The notes: generated by a model from the sequence alone, not told the origin. A stretch of 64,000 bases of DNA from Plazaster borealis (GCA_021014325.1 CM037463.1:10361001-10425000); one strand, 5' to 3'. Positions 35,201-45,351 are shown, counted from the stretch's first letter. Translations and numbers: made by a program.

Positions 35201-38200
35201 AATTTCAATGAGCATGAAAAGGCCTGAGACATCAACTGCGTTTTAACCCTGCGATGCCCCACCCCCGTCAGATTTACACGACTGCCATTAGGTGCTGCAG
35301 CCAGTAGACCGTCGGGAAACAAGTATAACTCCTTTGTAATGTTGATTTCATACTTTTTTCAAAGCTAATAACCTTTCCAGATGTTGTAGAGACAGTTTGA
35401 AAAAAAAAATTAACAAAAATTAATTTTTAATTTTTTGGTGTTAATTAGTATGTGTTTTCACTGTAAAACCGCAGTATTTTTTGTGCACAAGTCTATGTAG
35501 AAAGTGTTTTCTAACTGGGGATTCTGAGCCCATGAGTCACACTGCCTATAGGGTAATAGACTATGTCAATGGGGCCTGTCTGAGGATAGAACTTAAAGGG
35601 TTTCGACTATTTTTGCTAAAAACTTAATGAGTAATTAACTAAAATGTGTTTTCGGTCTACTGGCTGCAGACCGGTAGGCCATCGGAGGGTTTTAAGCTGA
35701 GAATTAAAAGTACTTAAAGAACTAGATGTTTGAATATGCAGCGGTTCCACAAGCGAGGAGCAGCTGTAGCAAAAGCCCTGTCCCCCCAACTTCTTTTGGA
35801 ACGAGGCTCAAAAAGTTTAGGGGCTCTAGATGATCGTAGACCAGGACGAGTGACAGAGGGAGAATGAATGAGGCACGAAATGTAGCCAGGGGCTAAACCA
35901 TTGAGGGCACAATAGGTTAACAGACAAGTTTTGTAAGATATTCGTTATTAGTGATGATGAGCAATTTGCGAAATACCTTCTTCTCCCCGAGCCATGGCAC
36001 CATGAACAAGACACACGTCGGGATTTCCCGTTGCTATGAACAGTTCTCCTTCCACTCCCACAACACGAGGAACAACGGACCTATATAAACATCAAATAAA
36101 CCAATAAATGGCCGAATATCAATGAACGCGAACGACAATGACTAAGAACTCCACTCCGTGGCAGTGAAGTTAATAACGAGAAGTCCCCTCGATCCACTAA
36201 GCAAAAGTCGCAGTCCCGGCTGATTTCCTACCTTCCGCCCAGGTAGTTCATAAGTAGGACAGTTCTTTTCAGAACTAAGTAGTCTCGCGAATTCAGAAAT
36301 CTAATCCGCGGCAGTAGAATAAATAACAAGACAAGTTCTCACGAACAAATCCACACAGCAAAGTAGATACACATGGTGTTACCGAAAATTGAATATACGT
36401 GCTTGTCACACATTGGTGTAAGGGTAAAATCGAAAATAGTGTTGACATTTAAAGGCAGGATGTATGTTGGGCAATCACTCCACAAGTTAATGACCATAAA
36501 ACCTTACTTGGTAAAGAGCACTGGAGAGCTGTTGATATTATAAAACACTGTTAGAAACGACCCCCTCTGAAGTAATGTAGTTACCACCACGATCCATATC
36601 GAGCACCAAATGCAACTCTCAGTGAGTTTCTGAGCGGGTTTTTCCAGGAGAACCAGCGTAGGGACAGAACTAGAAGTACAGTGAACTACTTACCCTGCCT
36701 CGACCATGACAGCGTCCACACTGTACAAAGCCCGCTCCTGAACACCGATGGCAAGTCTGTAAAACCAAGTAATTTTCAAACAATTTGATTATTTTTAAGT
36801 AATATCTAACTAATGATAGTTCCCACTTGACGTCACATAGTGGAAAGTTGGCCATCTTTATGGGCAATGACTGTAAATTTGTTGATGCCTACAACTGTTC
36901 ATTTTATGCGTAAACACACCATGCCACATGCAGGAATTTTATCAAATTGATTGCATGATTAGTCGTTGAACCACTTGGGTGCATAGACAAATTAGAGCTA
37001 TTTTATTATAACCACAACAGCACGTCTTGAAATTTTCTCTTTGGTATGAGTGTATCCCATAATTGAATTGCTAAAAATTTACCAAAACCTCAATGAAAAT
37101 GCCCCACATTTGTCAGGTTTTGTGTTATGACAAAAAATCAAACACGTAGAGGGAAATGAACAAATTTGACAAGCACGGACAACTTTTGTCAAACAGAATC
37201 CAAGACATTATGAGGAACCCCCCCCCCCCCACTATTTTGTCCGTACGTTGATGGTCACAGAAACCCCCCCCCCACTATTTTGTCTGTACGTTGATGGTCA
37301 CAGAAAACCTAGCCCACTGCATTTCTTACAGGCTTCTGGTAGTTAGCTTGTGAGAAGTGGTCATGGCTTACCAGTGGAACTGCGTCCCATTACGAACAGT
37401 TCTTCCTTTTCAAGGGTTCAAGGGTTCATTTATTTCCATAGTGTCATAAAGCAAAAAGGCAAAACCAATCAATCAAAAGAAATCATTACAAAATGCAAAG
37501 TAAATGTTTCCCAACATAGGTTAGAAGAACTAGATGCAAAACAAATGTGACACTGCAGAGGGATCCATTTAAGAAGCAAAGCTTGTAGGCAATGGTCCCT
37601 TATGACATGCCTTTGCATTGAGATTACAAAATAATGTTAAGTGAACCATGGAGGTCCGTGGCCGAGTCGAGCCACCAATAATAATAATAATAATAATAAT
37701 AATAACTGTATTTATAAAGCGCCAAATTGCCAAAGGATACAAGGCGCTGAAGAATAAAGACAGTACAAAGACAGTGTCGACCAGCTACAGACTAGGGGAA
37801 AAGATGGGTCTTGAGAGCCAGTTTGAAGGCTGAGACACTGTTGGAGTTTCTGGTTTGGGTGGGTAGACTATTCCATAATCGGGGAGCGGCAATGGAAAAG
37901 GCCCTGTCACCTGCAAGTTTATGTTTTTTGTGGACTGCGAGGGATTCACCGTTTGATGAGCGAAGGGAATAAGAACAGGTCTGGAGTGGAAGGAGAGAAG
38001 AGAGATAATCCGGGGCACAGTGATTGAGTGATTTATAAGTGTGGACCATTGTACGGAACTGAATACGTTGGGCAACTGGAAGCCAGTGTAGTTGCTTGAG
38101 AAGTGGATGAACAAGATATAACAGCAGGTCTCAATGCACACATGCATGTTTACAAAGAATAATCAGCAAACATACAAACAAAAACAAACACAAACAGAGG

Positions 38201-41200
38201 ACTAAGACTTCAAGACAAAAAAGCTACACAACAGTTTTTATTGCGTACCTTAAGATATGAAGTGTGTGGAACTTCCAGTTGCTTTTCGTGTGTGTCAAAC
38301 AGTTTATGTGGCTTGCAGTGCATTGACCACACCGGCGGTGGGGCGCCGTTTAACGGCCCATCCACTTCACCACCTCTATAAGGCAGGAACTTACGAGATG
38401 TCGTCCTCGACTCATTGAAGGTTTCCAAGAGGTACTGTCAAAGAAAACCCCCAAAAACTTCTTATTGCTCAGCTAACATGACAAGGGTCTTTATTGTGAT
38501 GTTGTATTTGTACATGTAGGAATTCAAAGTTGAGAGAAAGTTGAGACATCACCTTACATCACAAGGCCAGACGGCCACTTCAAGGTGAGGGCTACACTTC
38601 ACCGATTTGGGCTACAGACCCAAATCAACTGCCACCATGGTAGGGGCACGTTGCCACCTACTCCTGGGGCTGAAACAGGGTTGCCCCCTTCACAGTCCGT
38701 AAGGATGTAGGCATGGGTATCATCCACTAGGAGCCTGGCTGGTAGAGCAGAATGCACTACCTTCCCAACTTTTTACGAAGCCATTATGGTTAAGTGCCTT
38801 GCTCAAGGGCACATGTGTCATGACCGGGTATCGAACCTACACTCTGCTGCTGACAACACCAGAGCTTGTGTCCGGTGAACTAGACCGCTCGGCCACTGTG
38901 TATAACATATGCTCTATTTGAACAAGTTGTACTTACATGATACGCATGAGTTGGTATGGTCCTAGTGATGTTCATGTTCTTGGCTGGTCTGGAACCATAG
39001 CAACAGTGCTTGTCAACGAAAGCCAAGATGGCCGCCCTCACTGCCTCCTCCCCTATTCCATCATTGCTATAATGAAAAGATGAACAATCGCAGCTAAGAA
39101 ATTGAAAATTATAATAATAATAATCATAACAATAATAACAATTTGGGAGGCTGATCATCCTTACTTAATAACAAAACTGGGTTCTTATGTAATGCTTTAT
39201 CACACACCTAGGGGCGTATCAAAATGCTTATTAATTGCATTTCAACAGGATAAGCAGAGCTATGATATTTTGAATTATGAAACCCATTTATGTAGCACCT
39301 TCTAACCGTTTACAAGGTGCTGCGGCGCACTCGGCAGCCACTGCCCTTCTCTTCGCAATAAGTGTAACTGAATTATTTTACATGCATTACACAACACAAG
39401 GGACCTACGGCTGTACGTCCAATCCGAAGGACAAAGTAGTACTGGTTAAGTGCCTTGCTCAAGACACAGCTACAACAATTGCTTTTTTGGGGGACCCCCT
39501 ACTCGGGGGTAAAATTCCTGAATTTGTGACAGTTTCCCGGCTGAAGCACATCAATAAAATTGGGCCCTGATGGGTAGGGGCTGTGGTTTTCCTTACGAGT
39601 CAAAAACTTGCTGTGGGCAACTGCTCTCTGCTGGAGGCTCATACGCAGGTGGAGGAATGGGTGGCCCTGAAAGTCAAAGAGAAAGTGATGTCTTCATTAT
39701 CAATCTGGGAGACTTTTGGGGACGCTAGGTGGCAGCAGACTTCCCAGGTATATCAATTGTTCTCCGAAGCGTGCGAATGCTCAGAATTTATATGGAAAAC
39801 AATGGAAAATTTCAAGGTATGCTGCCACCTAGCGGGGAAATTTACCCAGTCAGTTTCCCTTGTGGTTTATTACTCGATATCTGAAATAAAAAGTCTCAGG
39901 TGACCCCTCTGCTACCGCTTCCCAGGTTGCATCATGGTGTAAACCCTGGCTATACAGGCAGCTGTAAGTTAAATGGCTTCTGACTGGCACCCCCAAAACA
40001 AAGATGCTCACAAAATAGGGAGATCGCCAACATTAGGGCCAAATAACTCAGTTGGTAGAGCGCCGGCATGTTAATCCAGAGATCGCAGGTTTAAGTAACG
40101 CTCTAGTAATTTTTTTGTTGTTCAACCCAAAATCACTTTTTTTGTAAGATTGGTTGACAATAAGGAGGAAAAGACAATCAGAGAATACTGATCAAAGCTT
40201 TGAGTTGTTACACCATCAGTTCTTATCAGAACCACCTCAACTCATTGAGAGATTCATGTACATGGTGTCTCCACAAACCTCACTAGATTGTATTCCCACC
40301 AAGCAAAGTTTCAAATCTTACTTAACCACTTCACTTCAGACGACACGCATACCCGCCAATTTGTTAATGGCAGACAGTTTATTATGACCAGAACAACTTT
40401 GGAGCGCTTTCAATTTTTTGCAGACAGCCAGAAAACAGACAGAAATATCCACCCGGACATTCCATTGTGTAGCGTGCATAGGCATGCACCTAGCGTGCTC
40501 TACTTCATTTTACCAGTACAAAGAGGGACACCAGGTTCAGGAAAACATGCCTCGTAATATCCTTTTTCCGGGGGTTATTGTGTAACCCCCAATTCCAGAC
40601 CTTTGTCCTGTTGTTGTACAAATGTGGCATAGAATGGACAGTCTGATACCATTGTTTATCATTGTAACCGGCTCAATGGGAGGTAAGTCCGAGAGTTCCG
40701 AGATTCCAGCAGACTATCGGCCGTGGCTCTTGGCCGAGGTTCTGCGAATCACTGTGAGTGCCTACTCAAAATTTCTCACACGACAACATCAAATCCCGGA
40801 ACTTATTATGAGAACCTTTCTTGTCAATGTGCCAACAATATTTTCAAAAGGAAAACGATTACTCAAGAAGCCCCCCAAAATAATACCGCTTGTGGGCACG
40901 GAAACTTTTTTAGAATACCGGCGTGAAGTGGTTAGATAAGGAGGAGCTTAGGTAAGAAAGTCTTGAAGCAAGAGTAGCAGGAAATTTGAAGTGAAACGTA
41001 CCACTGTTGAAAACTACTGTCTCGTACCCTGGTACGGGTTCTAACTCCTGCGGGTCAGGATTTGGTCCTCCTTCCTCAGTTGCATCCTCATTGTCTTCAG
41101 GGTCGGAGTCAGGGATGGTATCCCAGGAGTATGGGGGTGCGTCGGTAGATGTGGCACCAGGCACCCAAGCTGTCATCATAAAGAATGTAAATATTGGGAA

Positions 41201-43994
41201 CGAGATGAGTTTACATTTTTACAATCGATAGTTTATTAATTGTGGTTGGCTTATCAAAATAAAAATGAAGGGCTCGAATTTTACACTGGACCGCAGGCCC
41301 GAGGCCAGTGGTTTTAGCCCCGGGCCAGTAAACTCATGACCTGACCAGTCCGGCAGCCTTGTGTTTTTCAATTGAATAATAATACCTAACTAGTCACAGT
41401 GTAAATACCTTTAAAAGAAATGATGTTCAAATGTTGTCTTTGAGTCTGTTAATACAATTCCGTTGAGTATCAAAATATACTAACCCATAACACAAATGAG
41501 ATAATCTTTTCTTAGTGCTTGTTTCAATATTATTTTTTTATATACTGTAGAGTTCTGTAGAAAGCTCTTTCTTATGAAGATACTGGTCTTGTAAAATAAA
41601 TTCTGGTGGTCCAGTAAACATTTTGAGCTGCAAGCCCTGCGGTCTTGTTGTATTTTAAGTCAAATTTGAGCCCTGAAATGGCATCACTAGCCCTTCAATT
41701 GACAATGTTTCTTTGCTCATCAGTTGTTAAAATTAATCATCAGGCATTATGAATTTGGCATTTGTATTAAGTTCAATACTTCTAAGAAAAAAAGTTTATT
41801 CTGGGTGAACAAAGAACAAATTGGCTTGAACCAGAGTTGAACCTGTGACCTCCATATTTACATGCAAGAGGTCACAGATATAGCCCAAATCTCGCTGTAG
41901 TAAATTGTTCTTCTCAATAATAATAATAATAATAATAATAAGACTTGTAATGCGCACATATCCACCCTGCTGGGTGTTCTCACCCAGAAGGCCTACCATG
42001 TTTCGCTAGTTGTTTATTATTATTGAACAATTATTTTGTCTGAACTTTTACAATGATTTTTGGTTGTCACAATTTGTAAGCCAACAATTTACCTGCAGGC
42101 CCTGATGATGTAGCTTGCGGCTGTGGAGGTGCCCCATAGCCTGGGGGTGGTTCGTGGCACTGTGGCTGCGGTGCCCCATATCCCTGCTGTTGGGGTGCCC
42201 CGTATCCCTGCTGTTGGGGTGCCCCGTATCCCTGGGGTTGGGGTGCCCCGTATCCCTGCTGTTGGGGTGCCCCGTATCCCTGCTGTTGGGGTGCCCCGTA
42301 TCCCTGTTGTTGGGGTGCCCCGTATCCCTGTTGTTGGGGTGCCCCGTATCCCTGCTGTTGGGGTGCCCCGTATCCCTGTTGTTGGGGTGCCCCGTATCCC
42401 TGCTGTTGGGGTGCTCCAAAGCCCTGTTGTTGGGGTGCATTATGCCCTGGTGAAGGGACCGTATACATGGCGCCTTGTTGAGCTGTCAAACAATTAATAT
42501 CAGAATTATCTAGCACAAAAACTATTGGGCATCTCACACTTATATTAAAGGGACACACCGGCTGAACTGGGCTATTTGGGCTACAAAATAGACTAAAATA
42601 TGACTTCAACGGTCTTCCAGGAATGAAGAAGAACAGTCCATAACAAAAATCATCAAATTTAGCCGTTTTTGAGCATTTTTAAACAAAAACGAAGGTCGCG
42701 TGATAGTTCAAACCACAAACTGGTTCAAATAATCATGTGACCTTCCGAGTTAGTTTTACTTCCAGCCGTTTAAAAGTAACTTACCAAACCAAATTTAAAT
42801 CTTTTTTTTTTACACAATTATTAACGAGTAATTGACGAAAAAGATCATGTATTCAAATCATCGCTACAAGTTGTAAATAATGGTGAAAAATCCGACGTAA
42901 GATTCGCATTCAAAGAGTCCGTGTAACGGAGGCATGTTGCATGGACCAAAGGCGTGGAGCAATCACAACGTAAGCCTTGGGGGCATATCCCGTCAGCCGG
43001 CGCTACATCCCGTGGGGCCAGAGAGCGTTGAAACCTAGGGGCATGAACTCCCCAGCTTGCCAATAGCCGTGGCTTCGGAGCCTGTCTGGGGGGTTGGGAG
43101 CCAGACCATAATCACGTTTGGTTCCAAGTGGGTTTTAGGCAGTGCCCGTGTTGGATTGACTGCGCTGCACACACTCTGCTGGAAAAGCGTATACGCTGAC
43201 CTTTGACCGCGTTTCGTTTTTTTCACTATTTTTCGTTAATTGCGTGCTAATTTTATGATTTTTTTTTAAACATCAAATTATTTATTGTTTGTGACTCTGC
43301 TTCACTAAATTACATAAATGGTGAGCCGGTGTGCCCCTTTAAGCCGTTCCAATTAGACTCAAGCTTCTTGCCTTCCAAAGCAAAACCTCTCCACATTGTT
43401 GTGTTTATAATTTGGCAGTTTATAGCTCATGTATCCACAGTATATCATTATGTGACCCGGGGGTGGGGGTGGGGGTGTGGTAGGGGTTGGGGGTGTGGTA
43501 GGGGTTGGGGTTTGGCTGTGTCCCCACTAAGAATCGTCCCCCCCCCCCTCCAATGAAATAATATTAAATAATAAAAAAAACCGCACAAATAAATGATTGC
43601 ACACATCAAAAAGCTACTCCTTCGAACTTAGAAGAACTATCGAGGTTCATTCCGCTATTGTTTCTGTGGGAGACGATAGCGGAATGAGCCTCATAATAAT
43701 ATTATGTTTAAGGTTAGGATAGGATAGGACCAACATGAAAGCCACCCCCCTTGTGACGTCCCTGGAAATGAAAATATCTGGTGACACCACTGGACTGTGT
43801 GTGCTAAAGAAATGTTAGTTTTACTTTTAGATGTTTGTAGTAGGAAAAAAACCCAAACTAACATGCCAAACAAAAGGGAAAAGGGGAAAGCACACACAAT
43901 CAGGTACGGGACTCTGAAAACCCAACCTGGCTTTTTGCAGAATGACCAGAAACCAGTCATCTCATGACATACCTGTGAGTTGTGTGATTGGCAT
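26296..43994 (-). CDS. SSUH2-like: SSUH2-like cysteine-rich protein (complete, 11 exons)
   Basis: SSUH2 proteins carry DnaJ-like CxxCxGxG zinc-binding repeats; their molecular role is poorly known. Coding exons, 5' to 3' on the minus strand: 43994-43973, 42482-42093, 41169-41002 (or to 40998), 39066-38937, 38434-38249, 36756-36694, 36080-35977, 33889-33797, 32903-32801, 31453-31349, 26442-26296. With the 40,998 end the frame closes at 504 aa plus TAA. Domains in order: MPITQLTAQQG start; a Q/G-rich repeat region in exon 2 (GYGAPQQQ, about 11 units); an acidic proline-rich linker; the conserved core [19 protein letters not shown] and [14 protein letters not shown]; a zinc-ribbon series [56 protein letters not shown]; and a C-terminal domain ending [13 protein letters not shown]. 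Exon 2 skipping would shift the frame because it is 390 nt but flanked by phase-1 junctions on both sides, so it is in fact a symmetrical, frame-neutral exon. The exon 3/4 junction is the only uncertain one. The gene is convergent with the kinesin gene. Confidence 0.9.
26715..26850 (+). mobile_element. tRNA-derived SINE family 3, partial
   Basis: GTTGGTTCGAATCCCACCCG and the tail AATATGCCTGTGGATT, AGTACTGAGTATACACTGC, CACACATCGGTGTATGGGTA match the copies at 7.9-8.2 and 21.5 kb. Confidence 0.6.
26903..30255 (-). mobile_element. Non-LTR retrotransposon (CR1/Rex1/Jockey-like), near full length but broken
   Basis: Read on the minus strand. A GC-rich 5' leader has GAACGTCCGTGGGCG repeats (30,210-30,255). 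An apurinic-type endonuclease follows, with an N-terminal [19 protein letters not shown], a [10 protein letters not shown] loop, VINGDFNH and GSADHN. The reverse transcriptase has [51 protein letters not shown] and the catalytic FADDTA. A C-terminal part has [16 protein letters not shown] and ends in a [21 protein letters not shown] motif. The 3' end carries AATAAAG and a short TCTTATG-type tail near 26,903-26,935. Frame breaks near 29,708, 29,235 and 27,825 make it inactive. It sits in the last intron of the SSUH2-like gene in the same orientation. No gag-like ORF1 is recognisable. Confidence 0.85.
27164..29700 (-). pseudogene. Endonuclease/reverse transcriptase ORF of the retrotransposon, frameshifted
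   Basis: Three readable blocks: 29,700-29,218 (endonuclease), 29,260-27,801 (end of endonuclease and reverse transcriptase through [10 protein letters not shown]) and 27,820-27,164 (C-terminal third). Adjacent blocks overlap in different frames, so each junction needs a single-base indel. Most of the protein is otherwise intact, suggesting recent inactivation or sequencing error in short homopolymers (for example the GATGATGAT stretch near 27,815-27,830). Confidence 0.8.
30400..30770 (-). mobile_element. tRNA-Leu SINE, variant body, full copy
   Basis: Minus-strand head GGCGTGTCATGGCCGAGCGG, anticodon-arm CAA loop (ACTCAAG), box B GGTTCGAATCCCGGTCATGA. The body has CACCCAGGTGTAAATGGG and CTCCCCAGGGAGCTGAGATG. 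It ends with GCGCTGTATAAGAG and ATTATTATT. Confidence 0.8.
31060..31260 (-). mobile_element. tRNA-derived repeat family 2, copy 2
   Basis: Inverted relative to 11,030-11,330: GGGATTTGAACCAACGACCT is box B reversed and CAACTGAGCTACCTAGCCC is the D-arm. CAATGTTGGCAGTCTCCC and GGGATCACACCGAAGTTTACG follow. Confidence 0.65.
31601..31923. mobile_element. TTAA-flanked TIR element, 323 bp
   Basis: TTAA at 31,597-31,600 and 31,924-31,927 flanks inverted ends CCCATATCTGCCTAACTA and TAGTCAGGCGGATATGGG (16 of 18 match). The exact TTAA duplication indicates a piggyBac-type non-autonomous element. Confidence 0.8.
31940..32669. mobile_element. TTAA-flanked TIR element containing a nested MITE-A
   Basis: TTAA at 31,936-31,939 and 32,670-32,673. 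The ends CCCTTTAGAGACCAT and ATGGTCTCTAAAGGG are perfect inverses. MITE-A (32,063-32,480) is inserted inside; the element at 25,010-25,321 shows the uninterrupted arrangement. Confidence 0.85.
32063..32480. mobile_element. MITE-A, copy 2 (nested)
   Basis: The ends TGATGCGATCAAGCTAAATG and its inverse near 32,480 are clear. It is about 95 percent alike by eye to 712-1137, with ATAT-like flanks on both sides. Confidence 0.8.
32985..33290 (+). mobile_element. tRNA-Leu SINE, partial
   Basis: GGCGTGTCGTGGCCGAGCGG head, anticodon loop CTCAAAC, box B GGGTTCGAGTCCTGG, then ACGTAAAAGAACCCAG and CACCTTGTAAACCC. It lacks an (ATT)n tail. Confidence 0.75.
34004..34570. mobile_element. MITE-B with a MITE-C-type element inserted
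   Basis: MITE-B left end CCCAATTTCATAGAGCTGCT stops at about 34,025 and resumes at 34,396 with AGCACAAAAAGCAGCTAAGC. Between them is an element with inverted ends TATATACCTTTGGTTTTT and ATTACCAAACGTATACC. Confidence 0.7.
34742..35068. mobile_element. TTAA-flanked TIR element, 327 bp
   Basis: TTAA at 34,738-34,741 and 35,069-35,072. The ends CTCTTTCAGTGCC and GGCACTGAGAGAG are inverted with one mismatch. The interior has several GTACATGTA palindromes. Confidence 0.75.
35690..35960 (-). pseudogene. CR1/L2-like non-LTR fragment beside SSUH2-like exon 7
   Basis: The minus strand reads [19 protein letters not shown] and [14 protein letters not shown] with breaks, typical of the C-terminal part of these ORFs. 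It begins roughly 20 bp after the exon 7 donor at 35,976. Confidence 0.6.
36440..36650. mobile_element. MITE-C relative, partial
   Basis: CTTGGTAAAGAGCACTGGAG, TGTTGATATTATAAAACACT and CCCCTCTGAAGTAATG match the inverse of the right half of the 20,828-21,199 element. Confidence 0.5.
37215..37318. repeat. Two ~50-bp tandem units with poly(C)
   Basis: A C-run plus ACTATTTTGTCCGTACGTTG and ATGGTCACAGAAA is repeated once with two substitutions and a different C-run length. Confidence 0.75.
37675..38150 (-). pseudogene. L2-like non-LTR retrotransposon 3' end
   Basis: The minus strand encodes [37 protein letters not shown] and [11 protein letters not shown]. It then has CGCTTTATAAATACAG and a perfect (ATT)n tail (37,678-37,706). 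It is 5' truncated, the usual fate of these elements, and lies in intron 5 of the SSUH2-like gene. Confidence 0.8.
38560..38905 (-). mobile_element. tRNA-Leu SINE, third body type
   Basis: Minus-strand head ACAGTGGCCGAGCGGTCTAG, CTCTGGTGTTGTCAGCAGCA, box B-like GGTTCGATACCCGG. The body (AGTAGGTGGCAACGTGCCCC, GATTTGGGTCTGTAGCCC) differs from the other two types. Confidence 0.65.
39270..39480 (-). mobile_element. tRNA-Leu SINE body, head missing
   Basis: ATGTAGCACCTTCTAACCG, TTACAAGGTGCTGCGG, CATTACACAACACAAGGGAC and TCCGAAGGACAAAGTAG match the 12,765 element inverted. Confidence 0.65.
39716..39836. mobile_element. TIR element (GACGCTAGGTGGCAGCAGAC family)
   Basis: The left GACGCTAGGTGGCAGCAGAC and right TGCTGCCACCTAGCG are inverted. 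About 120 bp, uninterrupted, compared with the copy at 9671-9977. Confidence 0.7.
39860..40130 (+). mobile_element. tRNA-derived repeat family 2, copy 3
   Basis: GGTTTATTACTCGATATC, CCGCTTCCCAGGTTGCATC, TGGCTTCTGACTGGCACC, then TAACTCAGTTGGTAGAGCGC, CCGGCATGTTAATCC and TTGTTGTTCAACCC. Confidence 0.7.
40140..40990. other. SSUH2-like intron 3, no recognised element
   Basis: Several open frames of 67-105 codons occur on the plus strand but show no domain and no splice context. A short extra SSUH2-like exon on the minus strand was looked for here and not found. Confidence 0.4.
41275..41690. mobile_element. Palindromic repeat family (GGGCTCGAATTT), copy 1
   Basis: The left GGGCTCGAATTTTACACTGG and right CAAATTTGAGCCCTGA are inverted. 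It shares GGCCAGTAAACTCATGAC with the inverted copy at 50,487-50,912. Confidence 0.55.
41800..42000 (-). mobile_element. Family 2 tRNA-like repeat plus LINE/SINE tail with microsatellite
   Basis: GGTGAACAAAGAACAAATTG and AACCTGTGACCTCC are decayed family 2 sequence. (AAT)n at 41,917-41,941 precedes GACTTGTAATGCGCACATAT, a tail also seen at 35,090-35,130. Confidence 0.5.
42170..42425 (-). repeat. 24-bp coding minisatellite in SSUH2-like exon 2
   Basis: About eleven tandem copies of a 24-bp unit code GYGAPQQQ (variants [16 protein letters not shown]) in the gene's frame. Third-position and CAG/CAA differences are scattered among copies. Because the unit is a multiple of three, length change is frame-neutral. 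Confidence 0.9.
42547..43342. mobile_element. ~800-bp TIR element in SSUH2-like intron 1
   Basis: AAAGGGACACACCGGCTGA on the left and TGAGCCGGTGTGCCCCTTT on the right are inverted. No transposase frame is recognisable inside. Confidence 0.65.
43455..43520. repeat. G-rich tract with quadruplex potential
   Basis: Consecutive GGGGGTG and GGGGTTG runs give far more than four G-tracts on the plus strand, the non-template strand relative to neither exon. It lies in SSUH2-like intron 1. Confidence 0.6.
43642..43691. repeat. 17-bp-arm hairpin
   Basis: GAGGTTCATTCCGCTAT and ATAGCGGAATGAGCCTC are inverted with one mismatch and a 16-nt loop. Confidence 0.6.
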
Positions 43995-44094
43995 GACGGA
44001 GTCGATTGAGCTGATAAACGGCTCTCCTGCCTGGCCTCACCCCTGCTCACTGACTGTCACTGTCACTTGTCAGTGTCACCATGAGCAAGGTGTC

Positions 44095-44565
44095 ACCGAT
44101 GCTAACTAGACTATTAACATTGCAGCCGCCACACCGAACTGAAGCTAGCACCAGTATTGGGCCCACAATAGCAAGCCGCGAATTCGCTGAATGGCCAGCT
44201 GCATATTCAAGAAATTAGAACACATGCAGTACAGGGAGGTGACGAAATGGCTCATTTCTGTCGGTGAATCCGTTATTGTATTCGAACGAAAACTGAAATA
44301 TTAGATATAACTTACATATTTTTATTTAATAATATTGAAATTTTATAGCTATAAGTCAATAGAAAGCATAAGACAAAGAAAACAAAATCAGTAATTATTA
44401 GAAAATAAGCCTCAAACTAGGAGACAATGTGCGTGTTTGCATTATGTCATAGTATACGCTTTTTAAATACTAAACATATTTTTAAAAGAATATATACTCT
44501 TCGTTATGAGTTAAAGTGTAAGTTTAAGCCCATAATCTTGAAGACTATTACACTGGGTACACCAC
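44095..44565. other. SSUH2-like upstream region, no gene seen
   Basis: The sequence upstream of the SSUH2-like first exon should hold its promoter. I see no clear TATA box or repeat up to the tandem array at 44,570. The AT-rich 44,290-44,560 stretch has no open frame of note. Confidence 0.4.
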
Positions 44566-44569
44566 ATAC

Positions 44570-45340
44570 TTTAGCTGGCTATTTTGGTCCACTAATTAAT
44601 GGTTAATTAAGCATAGTTATACAGACGCCATAATCCATCTAACACGAACAATTGCCTATGCGGTTGAGTCAACTACCTCTTTAAAAGAATTTTTTTATCC
44701 TTCATTACGAGGTCCACTAATTAATGGTTAAATAAGCATAGTTATACAAACGCCATATTCCATCTAACACGCACAATTGCCTATGCGGTTGTTGAGACGT
44801 CAACTACCTCTTTAAAAGAATGTGTACCCTTCATCACGAATAAAAGTAGATAGTCCCAGAATCTTGAAGACTGTTGCACGATGGGCATACAGCATTTTTG
44901 AGCTGGCTAATTTGGTCCACTAATTAGTTGTTAATCAACCTCAGCTATACAGACGCCATTTTCTATCTATAACACGCACAATTGCCCCTGCGGTTGTTGA
45001 GTCAACTACCTCTTTAAAATAATGTGTACCCCTCATTACGAATAAAAGTGGAAGTCTTAGTCCAATAATCTTGAAGACTGTTACATACACTGGGCATACC
45101 AAATTTTTGAGCTGTCTAATTTGGTCCACTAATTCACGGTTAATTAAGCATAGTTACAGACGCTATGTTCTATCTAATACGCAAAAAATTGCCTATGCGG
45201 TTGAGTCAACTACCTCAAGAATACTACCCTTCATTATGAATAAAAGTGAATTTGTTAGCCCAGAATTTTGAAGACTGTTACACTGGGCATACCAAATTTT
45301 TGAGCTCGCTAATTTGGTCCGCTAATTAGTGGTTAATTAA
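44570..45340. repeat. ~200-bp tandem repeat upstream of the SSUH2-like start
   Basis: Four to five units, each with TTTGGTCCACTAATTA, GCCTATGCGGTTGAGTCAAC, TACCTCTTTAAAAGAATG and CTTGAAGACTGTTACACTGG. Most spacings are 193-206 bp, with one shortened unit (123 bp). It starts about 580 bp upstream of the SSUH2-like ATG. Confidence 0.85.
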
Positions 45341-45351
45341 ACAGACTCCAT

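Noticed and set aside
40154..40939. Three plus-strand frames of 77-105 codons
   Set aside because: No domain, no codon or splice support, and they lie in an intron of the minus-strand gene.
42115..42497. Plus-strand and alternate-frame ORFs over SSUH2-like exon 2
   Set aside because: The 24-bp unit leaves several frames open. Only the minus-strand GYGAPQQQ frame joins the neighbouring exons in phase.
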